Positions 32,996 to 44,161 of a stretch of 60,000 bases of DNA are shown here, one piece after another. The stretch covers positions 915,813,648 through 915,873,647 of the forward strand of contig NC_081414.1 in assembly GCF_030272615.1 (NCBI RefSeq), given 5' to 3'. The notes beneath the pieces are model-generated. The model was given only the letters and a program-made list of their open reading frames with translations, was not told where the DNA came from and did not search any database. Source of the DNA: Cryptomeria japonica. Lineage: Eukaryota > Streptophyta > Pinopsida > Cupressales > Cupressaceae. Position 1 is the first letter of the stretch. Every line of letters starts with the position of its first letter. Both the position numbers and the translations under genes were made by a program.

Positions 32996-33748
32996 TGTTG
33001 GCAAATGCACACTCCAATGATAAATTGTAGGTGAGTGAAGGTATTTTCATTGATGGCAACCTTGCAATCATGTGATACTGGCAGGCACCGGCACAGGCAA
33101 ACTCTACACCGGCATGCAGAACACCGGCACCGAAAGGAAGAATACTGGCACCTTGGCCGACAACAATTTTGTATTAATATATTTTGCAATTAATTGTAAA
33201 ATGACTCATATATGTATGAGATCATTGTAAATCATTTAATATAAGGACATGATGTGAAATATGAATAGAAGGTAGCAGACCTAATATGTGAATTAGGTTA
33301 AGGGTTTATGTATGTAGTAGAGCTTAAACCGGTATTGAATTAGGCATAATAGATGCTAATCTAAAGCAGTACAAGACATTGGATTTGTATAATCCATTTT
33401 TGTAATTCAGTGTGACTTCTTTTGTATTTGAGCAGTGAGCTCTAGGCACTTGGCCTTCCTGCATGTGCAGTCCCCTATTGTAAGCAATAATATTCTCTTA
33501 TTGGCTAGTAAGTGAATATTGTGGGTCACAAATCCCACCAAGGTTTTTCCCACACCGGGTTTCCCCGTTAAAATATTGTGCTATGGTGTACCTTTCATGT
33601 TGTGGTTGTTATTCTTATTTGCTGCATTATTTTTGGTTTACCAATACATGGTTTTAATATGCTTTTCATGTTATAAGTTAAGAAATTTATTATACCGGTT
33701 AGATACTGATTCAACCCCCCCCTCTCAATATCTTTGGGAATCCTAACA
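32996..33748 (+). repeat. 3' LTR of the pol-less element
   Basis: The LTR is 753 bp, TGTTGGCAAATG...ATCCTAACA, matching 21035-21823 throughout apart from the roughly 33-bp deletion. Confidence 0.9.
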
Positions 33749-33995
33749 ATAGGGTAGTCAAGTACCTACTCCATCTTTCTTGCCTATATAAGCAAGCTCA
33801 TTTGTACAATGTAATATATCAATTCATTATCATTTCATAGCAATCTATTGTAGGCAAGTCTCAATCTTTTCTCTTCAATCTCATTGATCTTTATTTCTCA
33901 AGTTGCAACATTCTCATGTGTGTGGTTGGATAGTTTCTTAGTTCGATCCCTTGAAGTTTGGCCAACTTGATGATGGGATCCTAATCTCTCCAACA

Positions 33996-35150
33996 TGTCT
34001 TGATTGGCAAAATCTTATAAAGTAGGAATTTCAAGAACCCTCTAATCTATTCTTTGTGGGTTTCATGAGGAAAATTATTCTAACCTTTTATTTGAATGTC
34101 CCTTGTCTATGGGTCTTTGGGTACATTGGTGGAGCTGTTGGAATCATCCTTTTTTCATGCTACTTCTTTGTTTGACTTCTAGGATCAATTGGGTCACTCC
34201 TACTACCACTTCATTTCTTGAGATGGCTCTGGATATTGGTCCTATTTTTCTTTTATGATAACTTTGGTTAGAAGGGAATTGTCCTATTTTGTAGGGACAT
34301 TGAAACCTCATTGAGTATGTTTAGTATAAGATTTTAAATTTATTTAAAGACATGAGCTTGCTGCTAAATTTTATTTTGATCACACTATTACTCCTACTAA
34401 TTACCCAATTGTTAAGAATTTGGGTGTTGGTAACTTTCTTGTTTCTACTATTTCAAAGCCCCAAACTCATCCTCCTTGAAAGTTTAACAAAGTTTTTCAT
34501 TGGAAACCTCCTCCTAATGTTATTTTTAAATTTAACACTAATGGTTCCTCTAGGGATAATCCTAGTTCAACTAGGATTGAAGGTGTTGGCCATGATAGTT
34601 TTGACTCTGTTTAGTTCTTTTTTATCTATGGTTATTGGATTTAGTACCAATAATCAAATGCAAGCTCGTCTCTTCTTATTGCTTGGCAAAAAGCTTGTGC
34701 ATTTTGTTGGAAGCATGGTAATGATGAGATGAATTCTATGATTTTAGCTTTAATTTTGAATATCAAGAATTCTAAGAGTTCTTCTTGACATCTTGCTTCT
34801 TTATTTGATCAAATTAATGATTTATCTCCATCTCCTTTCTTCATATCCCCCGAGAATGGAATTTAGTTGTTGATTCTCTAGTCAAATGGGCTTCAAACAT
34901 CCTTAGAGAATGGAATGTCTATGAATGGGATTATTTTTCTCTTTGATCAAGCTAACCAATCTTTATATCTTCTTTAGAATGATGTAGGCTAATCACTCAA
35001 CTTCATTATTGTATTTTTTAGGGTCATGTGTTCTTAAAGTTAGTTATATTGTGCAAGATCTTTTTTCCTCCTCCACGTTTTCCTTAGTGTGATAGCTATG
35101 ACTATCTAGAAATCCATTTGTATTCACCTTAGAATTATTCCTTAATATAT
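33996..35150 (+). pseudogene. LINE ORF2 3' part: zinc-binding and RNase H-like domains
   Basis: The LINE reading cut at 20873 resumes here. A zf-RVT-like stretch, EFQEPSNLFFVGF then LLFECPLSMGLWVHWW (34030-34140), is followed by an RNase H-like segment. That segment has FKFNTNGSSRDNPSSTRIEG (34525-34585; canonical form FNTDGSSxGNPGPxGxGG), then LIAWQKACAFCW (34675-34715), LASLFDQI and ENGI-type residues (34800-34865). RNase H would remove RNA from the LINE hybrid. Asp of the first catalytic site reads Asn here. Frameshifts and stops are frequent. The element end is not sharply defined; coding resemblance fades near 34950. Confidence 0.7.
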
Positions 35151-35506
35151 TTTATTCCTTTTTGCGCAAAAACAATTAAAAGTAAAATACTCCAATGTAA
35201 ACATTGTTACCCCAATAGTTGTACACATAAGAACTAGCAATTCCAACTTGGTGTGTAATGGATATGTCGAAGAATTGTGAAACGTTAATTGGAAAAAATG
35301 TTGGACTATTTTTTGCATACATTTGTGCAACACATGAGGTCAATTGGTAGGCCATTATCAAATATTTTATTTGTGTAAAAAAGGTTTGAATGTAGAAGTG
35401 GTAGCTTCATATCAACTATGAATCAACTTATAGGGATCCAAACAAGATTGAAACAAAACCTCTAAATTAGGAAGATAATCAAGCTTCGTTGCCAATAGGC
35501 TTATGC

Positions 35507-35510
35507 TATG

Positions 35511-35549
<39 letters not shown>

Positions 35550-35750
35550 TATGGAGAGGAGAGGGAGAGATCAAGAAGGAGAGGAGAGGGAGAGATCAAG
35601 AAGGAGAGGAGAGAGGGATGGGAAGAGGTGAAAAATATAAATATAAAGTGGGAGAGAGTGGGAGATAATGAGAGAGGGGAAAGAGAGAGAGAAGAGTGGA
35701 AGAGAGGGGGAGAGGGAGCTTAATATATAGAGGGAGATACATAGCTAAAT

Positions 35751-35821
<71 letters not shown>

Positions 35822-35999
35822 TATGGAGAGGAGAGGGAGAGATCAAGAAGGAGAGGAGAGAGGGATGGGCAAAGGTGAAAAATATAAATATAAAGTGGGA
35901 GAGAGTGGGAGATAATGAGAGAGGGGAAAGAGAGAGAGAGAAGAGTGGAAGAGAGGGGGAGAGAGAGCTTAATATATAGAGGGAGATACATAGCTAAAT

Positions 36000-36033
<34 letters not shown>

Positions 36034-36162
36034 GAAGAGGTGAAAAATATAAATATAAAGTGGGAGAGAGTGGGAGATAATGAGAGAGGGGAAAGAGAGA
36101 GAGAAGAGTGGAAGAGAGGGGGAGAGAGAGCTTAATATATAGAGGGAGATACATAGCTAAAT

Positions 36163-36228
<66 letters not shown>

Positions 36229-36233
36229 ATATG
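35507..36233. repeat. Higher-order GA-rich tandem repeat
   Basis: (GA)n runs at about 35513-35546, 35754-35818, 36001-36030 and 36166-36226 alternate with a conserved spacer. The spacer reads 'gggatggg(a/c)aaggtgaaaaatataaatataaag ... gagcttaatatatagagggagatacatagctaaatgta'. The unit is about 165-245 bp, repeated roughly three times with deletions. Open frames on both strands (poly Arg-Glu, poly Ser-Leu) are artefacts. Confidence 0.9.
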
Positions 36234-37400
36234 GAGAGAGACCAAATCATTATATGTCAAGCAAGAGTAAAGTGTGTTGTCTATATCATTTGTACAACTA
36301 TAAAGCCACTCTAAGAATGGGGTCAATCTAGGAGAGTTTGATCGAAAATAAAAATATAACAATTAAACAAGTTACATCAATTTATTATCAATCGGTTCAT
36401 TTTATCAATTTATAAATCACTTCCGCATGTCAAAACATTCTTTGTAATAGATAGAATCATTCTTTGTAATAGATAGAATCAATCTCACAAAACACATTTA
36501 ACAAATAAAACTCTATAGTACACCAAACTTATGAACAATATTAAACCTAAAAGACTAAATCCTTTCATCCTTTTACATTTAATTTCTTAATTTTTAAAAT
36601 AATAATTAACTTTTCTAATTCATGTTTCCAATGCTTAGCTATTTAGATTAATTAACAAAAAAGTTCCATCTTCATTGAGTTTTATTATAATAACGATAAA
36701 TAAAATAATCAAACATGTTGAGTTGTAATATACAACTTTAAAATTATTAGGCATATGGTGGGTTGTACCTGGTTCCAAGTGTATCTACACAACTACATTA
36801 ATAATTGGGACAAAAATGTAAGCCCTACAAAATGAAGTTGTTAGATTGTGATGGAGAAGGCATTACCGAAGGGGAAATGGAGTGACATAACACAATACAT
36901 TTGTTACATCATCTTAAAACTCTTAAGTGTTTATTTGTTGTGATTAATAGAATATGATCTTACAACATGTCCAAGAAATAGCTCACTATCTCACGTATAA
37001 TTTGTAATGCCAGTTTTGATATGATAGCATGTTATTTGAAATTGTTGAAGCCAATATTTCCATAAAAATATACTATTCATCGGACCTTCCAAGCGATAAA
37101 TGTACAATGGATGCAATATAAATATAATAAAAACAACAAATAAATAAAATTACATGGTGCACTTGAAGATAGAACACCTATTAAGATATGGTTTCCTAGC
37201 TATTAGTATCATACTCATCGCTGAAGCTATTTCGCATAGAATATATTAAGTTTGGACATCTACAGTTGCTTTTGCTCTTGTTAAATTTCATCGTTCCTCT
37301 CTTAAATATTATCTAAATTAATATCTAAATTAATAGATGGCTTTGATTTATTGATTTGAATATAATAGAACTTTTTTTTTTCCACCATTCCTCTCTTCTC
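36234..37400. other. No recognisable gene; AT-rich
   Basis: I see no coding signal, repeat or RNA gene. A direct repeat 'attctttgtaatagatagaatca' lies at about 36435-36481. Confidence 0.5.
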
Positions 37401-37421
37401 TTCTCTTCAATTTCAGTCAAT

Positions 37422-37631
37422 ATGTTTCTCTTGGCTTTTCTAGTGAAGATGAAGATGATGCTAATAGCGTTACTATTGCTGCTGAGTATGACTATAGTGG
37501 AATGCTGTAGGCGTGATGGAGAGAGAATCCTTGCATTAAGGAATCCCACTGGATACTTCCACAAGTGCTATCAGGAACACACTCAGACTATGGAAAGTCA
37601 GGGGTTTAATACCCACAGTGACGCACTTTGA
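37422..37631 (+). CDS. Possible small secreted protein
   Basis: From the ATG at 37422 there are 69 codons. The start MFLLAFLVKMKMMLIALLLLLS is strongly hydrophobic and ends near a VECC site, so it looks like a signal peptide with a short basic, Cys-containing mature part (RRDGERILALRNPTGYFHKC). The start is preceded by a pyrimidine-rich leader. I recognise no family. A continuation in another frame (37628-37822) suggests either a splice or frame change, or chance. It lies on the strand opposite the laccase, about 0.9 kb beyond its last visible exon. It could equally be spurious. Confidence 0.25.
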   Translation: MFLLAFLVKMKMMLIALLLLLSMTIVECCRRDGERILALRNPTGYFHKCYQEHTQTMESQGFNTHSDAL

Positions 37632-37822
37632 ATGGATTTCAAAAGGATGAAGATAGAGGAGGACCCATTGCATGCAGTTTTCAAGGCAGAGTGAGTGGAC
37701 AAACATCCATTTTGTTGTCCCATCGTTTACATAGCATAGATTACATTATAGGAAATGAATCAATGGTTGTAGACAATGTAAACTGTCCATCTATGGTCTT
37801 GGATCGTTCATGGACAAATTGA

Positions 37823-38505
37823 GTAAGATAAGTTTTTGATATAATAATATTTTCTATTATGACAACAAAATCTATTTTATCAATGACATACTTATAGTGG
37901 ATGATTATAATATTTAAGTTGTTAATAAATATATTTATGCATTTTTATATAACATTCATAAATTCATGTGTTGAAGTATGTCTACATATTGACTAACATT
38001 TGGTTTTCTTTTTATTTATGTACAGATTTGTTATTATTAATGATATATAATATAAATGTATTGCTAAACTAAATCTTACAACCACAAATACTACACCAAC
38101 AATTTACCCCTGACCAGCTATTGACCACTCTCCCATATGGAAAAGATATTTATACCTGATTGGAATTCTTGTAGAATTGAGTAAGTATACTTAATCTAAT
38201 ACAAGTAAAAGAGTGATATTAACGTCATCTAAACATAGAAACTATTGCCTAAGCTTTCCCAGCAGCTGTCTAGAATGTATAAACTCTTTCCTAAAAATAT
38301 ACCCAGTCTTCGTTCTAGGATCCTAATTGCAACAACAAATTTTCTTTTATTCTATATTTCTATCATAACTTACTCTTCTTTTGTTTAGTTTTTTCTCTTA
38401 AAATCATAACTTTCTTGTGTAGCAAACTCAACCGGACATGCAAATTCTTTTGAATACCGTGAAGCTTTTCATTAGATTCTCATCTTGATAGTTCCTTGTA
38501 CGCAC
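37823..38505. other. Region 3' of laccase exon 4, no further exon seen
   Basis: On the minus strand this should be laccase intron 4. It is AT-rich, and I find none of the conserved exon-5 laccase sequence. Confidence 0.5.
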
Positions 38506-39887
38506 CTGAACTGGAACATGGATATAGATCACCAGGTTGACCATTAATTGTAAAAGCGTCTGATACATTTGGCCCACCGCCTGTACGAATCGCCTCATTG
38601 ATGACATCAATGGGATTGCTGTTCCACCATTCTCCTGTTCAACAGAATTACCCCTACATGAGCTCTAAAAAACTATTTACATTATGTAAAAAACATAAAC
38701 ACTGATATCTATGCATTTCACCTAAGAGAATAGTAACTTGGCCAGTGGGGGGAGGAAACGGATATGAAGTGCCCTTTTTAGGATAGATGACTATTGCTCC
38801 ATAAACAGTAGCTCTCAGCCATGATGCATGACCGTGCCACCACAGAGTTCCTTCTAGATCAACAATTCTGAATTTGTATGTCATACTTCCTCCTGGTTGA
38901 ATGGGACACTGCGTTATGTACTCTGGTCCGTCAAACCAACCTGTGTTTAACTGTCGCACTCCATGCCTGTTCGTTTACAAGTAGCTAATATCAGATTAAA
39001 CTATACATTAAGCAACATATTAAATCTTGAGAATGTTAGTCAATTCTGAGTGTAACATTTTAAATCTAGAAATGTATTTTTAATGTGATCACATACATTA
39101 AGCAACATATTAAGCCTAGAAAATATCACTCAATTCTGAATATTTGACACTTTTAAACTTAAAAAAGTCAGCGTAATATGTATAGTTTAAGCCGTTCCAA
39201 TTAAAACTAGAAGAAAATGTCAAAATAATTTTAAGGGTCTAGAGGCTCTGACCATACCAGTGAATGGTAGCATTATAGAGTGCTTTGTTGTGCACTTTAA
39301 CAAGAAGATTGTCTCCATTATGAACATATAGGGTTGGGCCCGGTAGTTGTCCATTCACAGTGATTATCTCATGCTTGCTGCATAACTTCGTAACAGTAGT
39401 ACTCTTTATCTGTCATAAAATTCCTAAGGATCAGTGATATGGATATCGGTTGAAAGTATCTGTGTGTATTGTAAATATAATGACCAAATAAGCCCAATGA
39501 CCACCACCACGAATGTTACAAAATATATCCATAGTTTTATTAAACCTAATCTAACAACAGCCTTAGAGGTGATCCCATTTTACATTGTTACAATTATTAG
39601 TAAAATCTACAAATATGAATGAAGTGAATATCAATTGACATGAAACTATGTAGATCAGTCCCAGAACATCATCCCATAAACAGCTATAAAAACTATAAAT
39701 ATCATTATTATTGATCTCCCCAAATTGGAAATTTCTATCATACTAGTACGACCAAATGTCAATTACCCTCTCCACTTACATTAAAAGTGTATCTGTGTGT
39801 TCCTGCCCATATATTGACTGCAGGAAATGATAGCAAGACCAGTATCATGAGTAACCATTTTATCCAATGCACTGCTACTAGACACAT
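38506..39887 (-). CDS. Laccase (multicopper oxidase), exons 1-4 only
   Basis: Minus-strand exons are 39780-39887, 39258-39409, 38722-38966 and 38506-38634, all with GT...AG borders. Lengths 152, 245 and 129 bp for exons 2-4 match the conserved plant laccase pattern. Exon 1 starts [13 protein letters not shown], a signal peptide ending near VNIWA. Exon 2 has [20 protein letters not shown]. The exon 2/3 join gives the copper ligand motif HWHG, and exon 3 gives [19 protein letters not shown], the second HxH pair (the usual form is WWHAHxSW). Exon 4 gives [14 protein letters not shown] and [10 protein letters not shown]. No stop or frameshift is seen. Laccases are secreted and oxidise monolignols or flavonoids in the wall. 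The part with the second and third cupredoxin domains, including the HxPxHLHG and HCH motifs, is not found to the left. This is either a 5' fragment or a gene with a very long intron 4. Confidence 0.85.
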
Positions 39888-39908
39888 TGTTGAGAATAAT
39901 TCTCAACA
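39888..39908 (-). promoter_or_regulatory. Perfect 10-bp-arm hairpin directly before the laccase ATG
   Basis: TGTTGAGAAT, one base, then ATTCTCAACA abuts the start codon. In a transcript it would form a stem just upstream of the initiation site and could hinder ribosome entry. Any role is an inference. Confidence 0.5.
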
Positions 39909-40203
39909 GTTATTGTGTTGAATCAAAACATGCAGGTGCACACGATAAAAATGTGAAATATTAATCAGAGTAGGAGGTTGTAAACAGTTCAGCGAAGGCC
40001 CGATATGAGGCTCAAGGGTCGCAGTCACAACTGATTCTCAACTCACTTGGGATGTCCTGTCAACATACAAGCCTGTTAATTACTTAGCTGGCAAACCTTT
40101 TGGGTGTTGAAAGCAAATTTTAACTTAATAACTGTGATGAATAGTAGCCTCCCACCATATTCTTATCCATTACTGGAGGCATCGCAATTTGTGAAAATTT
40201 CAC

Positions 40204-40210
40204 ACCTACC
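40204..40210 (+). promoter_or_regulatory. AC-element-like MYB site upstream of laccase
   Basis: ACCTACC, the AC-I core bound by MYB activators of lignin genes, lies about 320 bp upstream of the laccase ATG (in inverted orientation relative to the gene). A 7-mer can occur by chance. Confidence 0.3.
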
Positions 40211-42320
40211 ATAAATGTCGAATTTCCACCTTGAAGAGCTTTTATAGATGATTCTTTGCACCTCTACACTAATCATAGATTGTTCGATCTTGATTCTACA
40301 TACAATCTGTGTTCTCGAGTACACAAATAGTATTTCTTCCGATTCTTGTAATAACCTTTCATGCTTTTGACACAGAAGACGATGCTTCTTAATTATTTGT
40401 TGAGTTGTCTTGTTGAAGACCAAAAAGTAACATTTTGCATACCCAAAATAGGAATGTTTAACCCCAGACACTTATAGAGCACCATAGTAAACTATTTAAG
40501 GAATCGTTGCTTATTCATTGGCAAAATATATCCAATAAGATACGATCGTTTGATCTAAAGTTAATGTTGCCATGTGATAAATTAAATTGACATCTTTAAT
40601 AACGAGAAAGTGAGAAATAATTGTGATGTGATCATCTGTTTTGCCCAAGGATAGGTAGCGATAGGCCTTGGGTTATGTGCTCAAAGTAATTATGGTCGTG
40701 ATACATAACACATTCTACTGTGGGAAGGTGTTAAGGGTGCTTAAATTTGAAATCACTTTCTATCTTAAGTTTCAACCTTCAAAAATATAAAGTTAGGAAC
40801 ACAAAAATTTTAATATGAGAAATAGAAAGAGAAATAAAAAAATTCCTTCCACCAAAATAAAGGCATTATTTCTAGACTTAATAGTTTAAAGAGATGCAAG
40901 TTTTAAAAATATTTCATAAATTTAAAATGTATGACGATCATTTCACTAAATGCTAAAAAATAGTTCTTTGTATAAAGACCTAGGATGAAAGGGCAAGAAA
41001 ATATTATCAGTACAAGTATAATGATTTTCTTGACTCACATGCTCCTCCAAAAAAGTGCTCGAAAAATGGTTAGTAAAATGTTTGAAATCCTTTCACCTAA
41101 ATGTAAGTCATGGTACTCCAAGGAACCAAAAGTAACGTACAATTTTTAGATTGAATGCCAAGTCTTCTTATGTCAATAAACCTATATGTAAAATTTAGAC
41201 AAAGTAGAGATTTATCTTGTCAAGAATGGAAGAATAAGGGCTAATAGTCTTATATAATAATTCTTGAAAGAAGTGATGAATTTCTATCACCAATCATTTC
41301 ACAAAGTGTAAAGTGGTTCTAATAAAAATTTATAATTCCAACATTAGGCTATACTAATAGAAAATATGAACAAGTGTAAACTAGAGCTCTATAATTTCTT
41401 TTGAAACACCATTCAAGTTGTTTAATCTATGGAATAAACTAAGTATTTGATCATTTGAATAATTTTGTCTCTTACATTTTAGTGTAGTATCATACATTGA
41501 TTCAACACCAAATGTATCCTATATAAGAAGAGATTTATCTCTTCTATGTCATTGTAATTGTCACGAATCATTTTATTTAATAATGTGCAATTTAAAGATG
41601 AAATGTGATGTTGAAATTTAAAATAGATTAGATCATTCATAATCTAGTATGAGGAAATATAGTATGCTTTTTACTTCTGCAATTGATATGAAATTCGACA
41701 TTTAAATATTCTTTTGGGTTTGTCAATACTGATAAACTTTTGAGTGCAAGTAATGCAGGATGAGGTGAAGGAGGTTGAAGGTGAGAACACGAATCAGGTA
41801 GAATTGCTTTTAACTAAACGACTTCGATGGAAAAGGGAATCTCTCACACACCACATTAGGATTTATAATTTGCATCTTGAAAATATGGATGATTTAAATG
41901 ACCTTATTTGAGTGTTTGTTCAAATTGAAATGATGAATTTGGAATGAGAAGTAGATTGATTTAAATGTTTATACATGTGCATTAATTGCATGATGTGAGT
42001 AGTGTTTGAATTAAATCTAAGTTGTGTGAGTGATTGTGAAATATTATGCTTTATTGTTAAAAGAGATAGAATGTATAAACGATTCAAAAATGAATATTGA
42101 GCCTAGGTTTAATGTTCTTTTTAGATATGTATAAATGTATGAAAATTGTACTTATGAGTTTACTTTTGAAAATTGAATAAGAGTATAATATATATATATA
42201 TATGAGAAATTTATTCAATCATTTACATACATCAATATCCAATTATCGTGAAATTTGATTTCGTCAAGAATTTTGTTTATACATATACGTAATCATTTGA
42301 GATTAAAAATTTATATGCAT

Positions 42321-42326
<6 letters not shown>

Positions 42327-42371
<45 letters not shown>
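42327..42371. repeat. (TG)n microsatellite
   Basis: About 22 uninterrupted TG dinucleotides. Confidence 0.95.
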
Positions 42372-42374
<3 letters not shown>

Positions 42375-42600
42375 AATTCTAATAATAATTTGATCATGTA
42401 CTTGTAAATATGTATGTAATTATTGTATATGTATTTATGAAATTAAATTATGTAATGAAAATCTGATACATATATTTAATAAAAGAAAGGGTTTAATAAA
42501 AAATTTATTAAACAAAGTTTAATGTTTAATATTAATAAAAAGTCATTAAATATATATATATATATAATATAAATAAATTATAAAAAAAATCCATATTACA

Positions 42601-43143
42601 AATAAATTATTGTTTTATTAAACATGTTAATAGTAAAAGGTGGTGGGTTAAGGGTAAATGACTGTTTGAAGCCAAAGGAAGAGCTGCTTTGGTCAGTTTG
42701 TTAGTCGACTCCCTCCACCCACGGTAGCCATGGTCAAAACATTTACGCAAGCCAAGGCATGATGGGAGACTTAACACTCCCACTACCCTTGGTGGGTGAC
42801 TTGGCATGCAACATGACTCTTCGATGTATAAGCTGAGAAGTCGGCAGTTAGTGTAAACGCCTCCATGATCCATGTTCAACTCAAGCAGCAATCAAAGCTC
42901 CAACTAAAACGGTTGCAAGTTTAAACAATAAAAAGACTCGAGCTTGCCACAAAACAAGGGTCATATTTAATTTAAAGACATGCGTGGAGATTTCAGTTAT
43001 AACCAACTAATAAACATGACAATAGAAATAATGGTAACAGTAAATAAGGCCCAAAGGATAGCAACAAACATAGCTGAAGATTAGAATAAATAGACATATA
43101 AACACACACATTTTTTCATTCTTTCTCACAAGGAGAGGGGAGA
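42601..43143. other. GC-richer single-copy-looking block, no gene identified
   Basis: Bases 42640-42920 are clearly less AT-biased than the surroundings. They hold a 94-codon minus-strand frame (42607-42891) with no known motif. A promoter or transposon fragment is possible. Confidence 0.3.
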
Positions 43144-43290
43144 AGAATAGTTGGATAGAGAGATAGTTGGATATAGAGGTAAGAATAGTTGGATAGAGAG
43201 ATAGTTGGATATAGAGGTAAGAATAGTTGGATAGAGAGATAGTTGATATAGAGATAAGAATAGTTGGAGAGAGAGAGAGAGAGAGACTTG
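43144..43290. repeat. 38-bp minisatellite ending in (GA)n
   Basis: Units start at 43144, 43182 and 43220 (38, 38 and 37 bp). Each is AGAATAGTTGGATAGAGAGA followed by TAGTTGGATATAGAGGTA. Each unit is itself two diverged halves. A fourth partial unit runs into a GA run. Confidence 0.9.
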
Positions 43291-43364
43291 CGATCAAGGC
43301 GTGGAATCATTTGACGAAGAACGACAAAGTCAAAATCTTACAATCCACTCTAAGTTTCCAAGAG

Positions 43365-44161
43365 GTTAGAATCCTTTGTTTATGTTTTATTTATTTGTTA
43401 AATTTTGGTATAAAATGTGTAGAAATGGAAGTTTAGATAATCGATATGTATGTCCAAATGGGTAGCAATTTTTATTTTTTTATTTGAAATGCTTTGTAAA
43501 CCATTGTGGAATAGAAGAAAAGAATTTAGAGAAAAGATGTTGTTAATATCGTATTTTGCACAAAAATAATTAGTTCTATTTCTATTTTAAGAATGTGTTT
43601 GCGTACTTTTGGTTATATATGAGATTAATTTCATACATGTATAACACCTTCTTTTGTATGTACTTTATTTAGTTCAAAGATTGATTTTAAGATTATTGCT
43701 TACAAAAGTTTATTGTTTTCCAAAATATGAAAGATTGTCTTTGATAGATATATATTAGACAAGTAATGATTAGTAAGGAAAAATGATATCTCTATTTTTG
43801 TTTTAAAAGAAAGATTGTATTCTCAATGGAATTTGTGTTTGAGGGAATCAAGCTAAGGTTAAGCTTGAGTTAGAAAATTTACCTTTTGGGACGGGTGCCA
43901 AATGTGGATGTTTTAGGGAGAATAATTGCTTTTTCCAACTATTATTTTGCTGTGCATGGCATATACTCAGCTGAGTTATTTTTTGAATTATCCATAGAAA
44001 ATGATGGAAATTCCTTATTTATGCTCTATACCACATCCTAGTATGATAGCAAATGCTTTTTTCTTAGAATGAAGTAGGAAAAATGAAAATGCATATATTA
44101 TCTAGGCATGCACCAGATTCCCTCTTGCTTTCGAATTCTTCAGTTAAACCAATTCGTGCAG
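43365..44161. other. AT-rich, possible intron
   Basis: A GT donor (AAGAG/GTTAGA at 43364/43365) and a pyrimidine-rich acceptor (GTGCAG at 44156-44161) bound this stretch. No coding signal is seen inside. Confidence 0.3.

Larger units (their letters stand above)
21035..33748 (+). mobile_element. 12.7-kb LTR retrotransposon without pol
   Basis: LTRs 21035-21823 and 32996-33748 are flanked by a perfect ATAGG duplication (21030-21034 and 33749-33753). A tRNA-iMet primer site lies at 21826-21837, and a classic purine tract AAAGGGGGAGAT lies at 32984-32995. The interior has a coiled-coil plus zinc-knuckle gag (21895-29434, split by a DNA transposon) and a second large ORF (29738-32845). Between the gag stop and the second ORF there are only about 300 bp. 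Protease, integrase, reverse transcriptase and RNase H are therefore absent rather than eroded. Such large non-autonomous elements depend on enzymes from a relative. Confidence 0.85.
20874..33995 (+). mobile_element. Solo LTR, split by the 12.7-kb element
   Basis: The two halves, 20874-21034 and 33749-33995 (about 408 bp together), form one LTR. It begins TGTTGGAGTAAATTAG and ends AATCTCTCCAACA, so the tips are inverted repeats. The flanks are a perfect target duplication, TGTCT (20869-20873 and 33996-34000). No internal region belonging to it is visible, so it is a solo LTR left after LTR-LTR recombination. A second copy of this LTR on the minus strand (44908-45326) lacks the inner insertion and confirms the reading. 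A TATA-like 'gcctatataagc' lies near 33785. Confidence 0.85.
39909..42600. other. Laccase upstream region and AT-rich intergenic DNA
   Basis: The minus-strand frame 40163-40471 has no recognisable domain and sits where the promoter should be. The rest is AT-rich, with (TA)n and (TG)n runs near 42190 and 42330. No gene is supported. Confidence 0.5.

Noticed and set aside
34352-34732. 126-codon hydrophobic plus-strand frame
   Set aside because: It is a shadow of the LINE RNase H-like region, which reads correctly in another frame.
35508-36362. Open frames rich in Arg-Glu or Ser-Leu on both strands
   Set aside because: They are produced by the GA/CT repeats, with no coding signal.
40163-40471. 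102-codon minus-strand frame upstream of the laccase
   Set aside because: No domain is recognised, and it lies where the laccase promoter should be. Chance is most likely.
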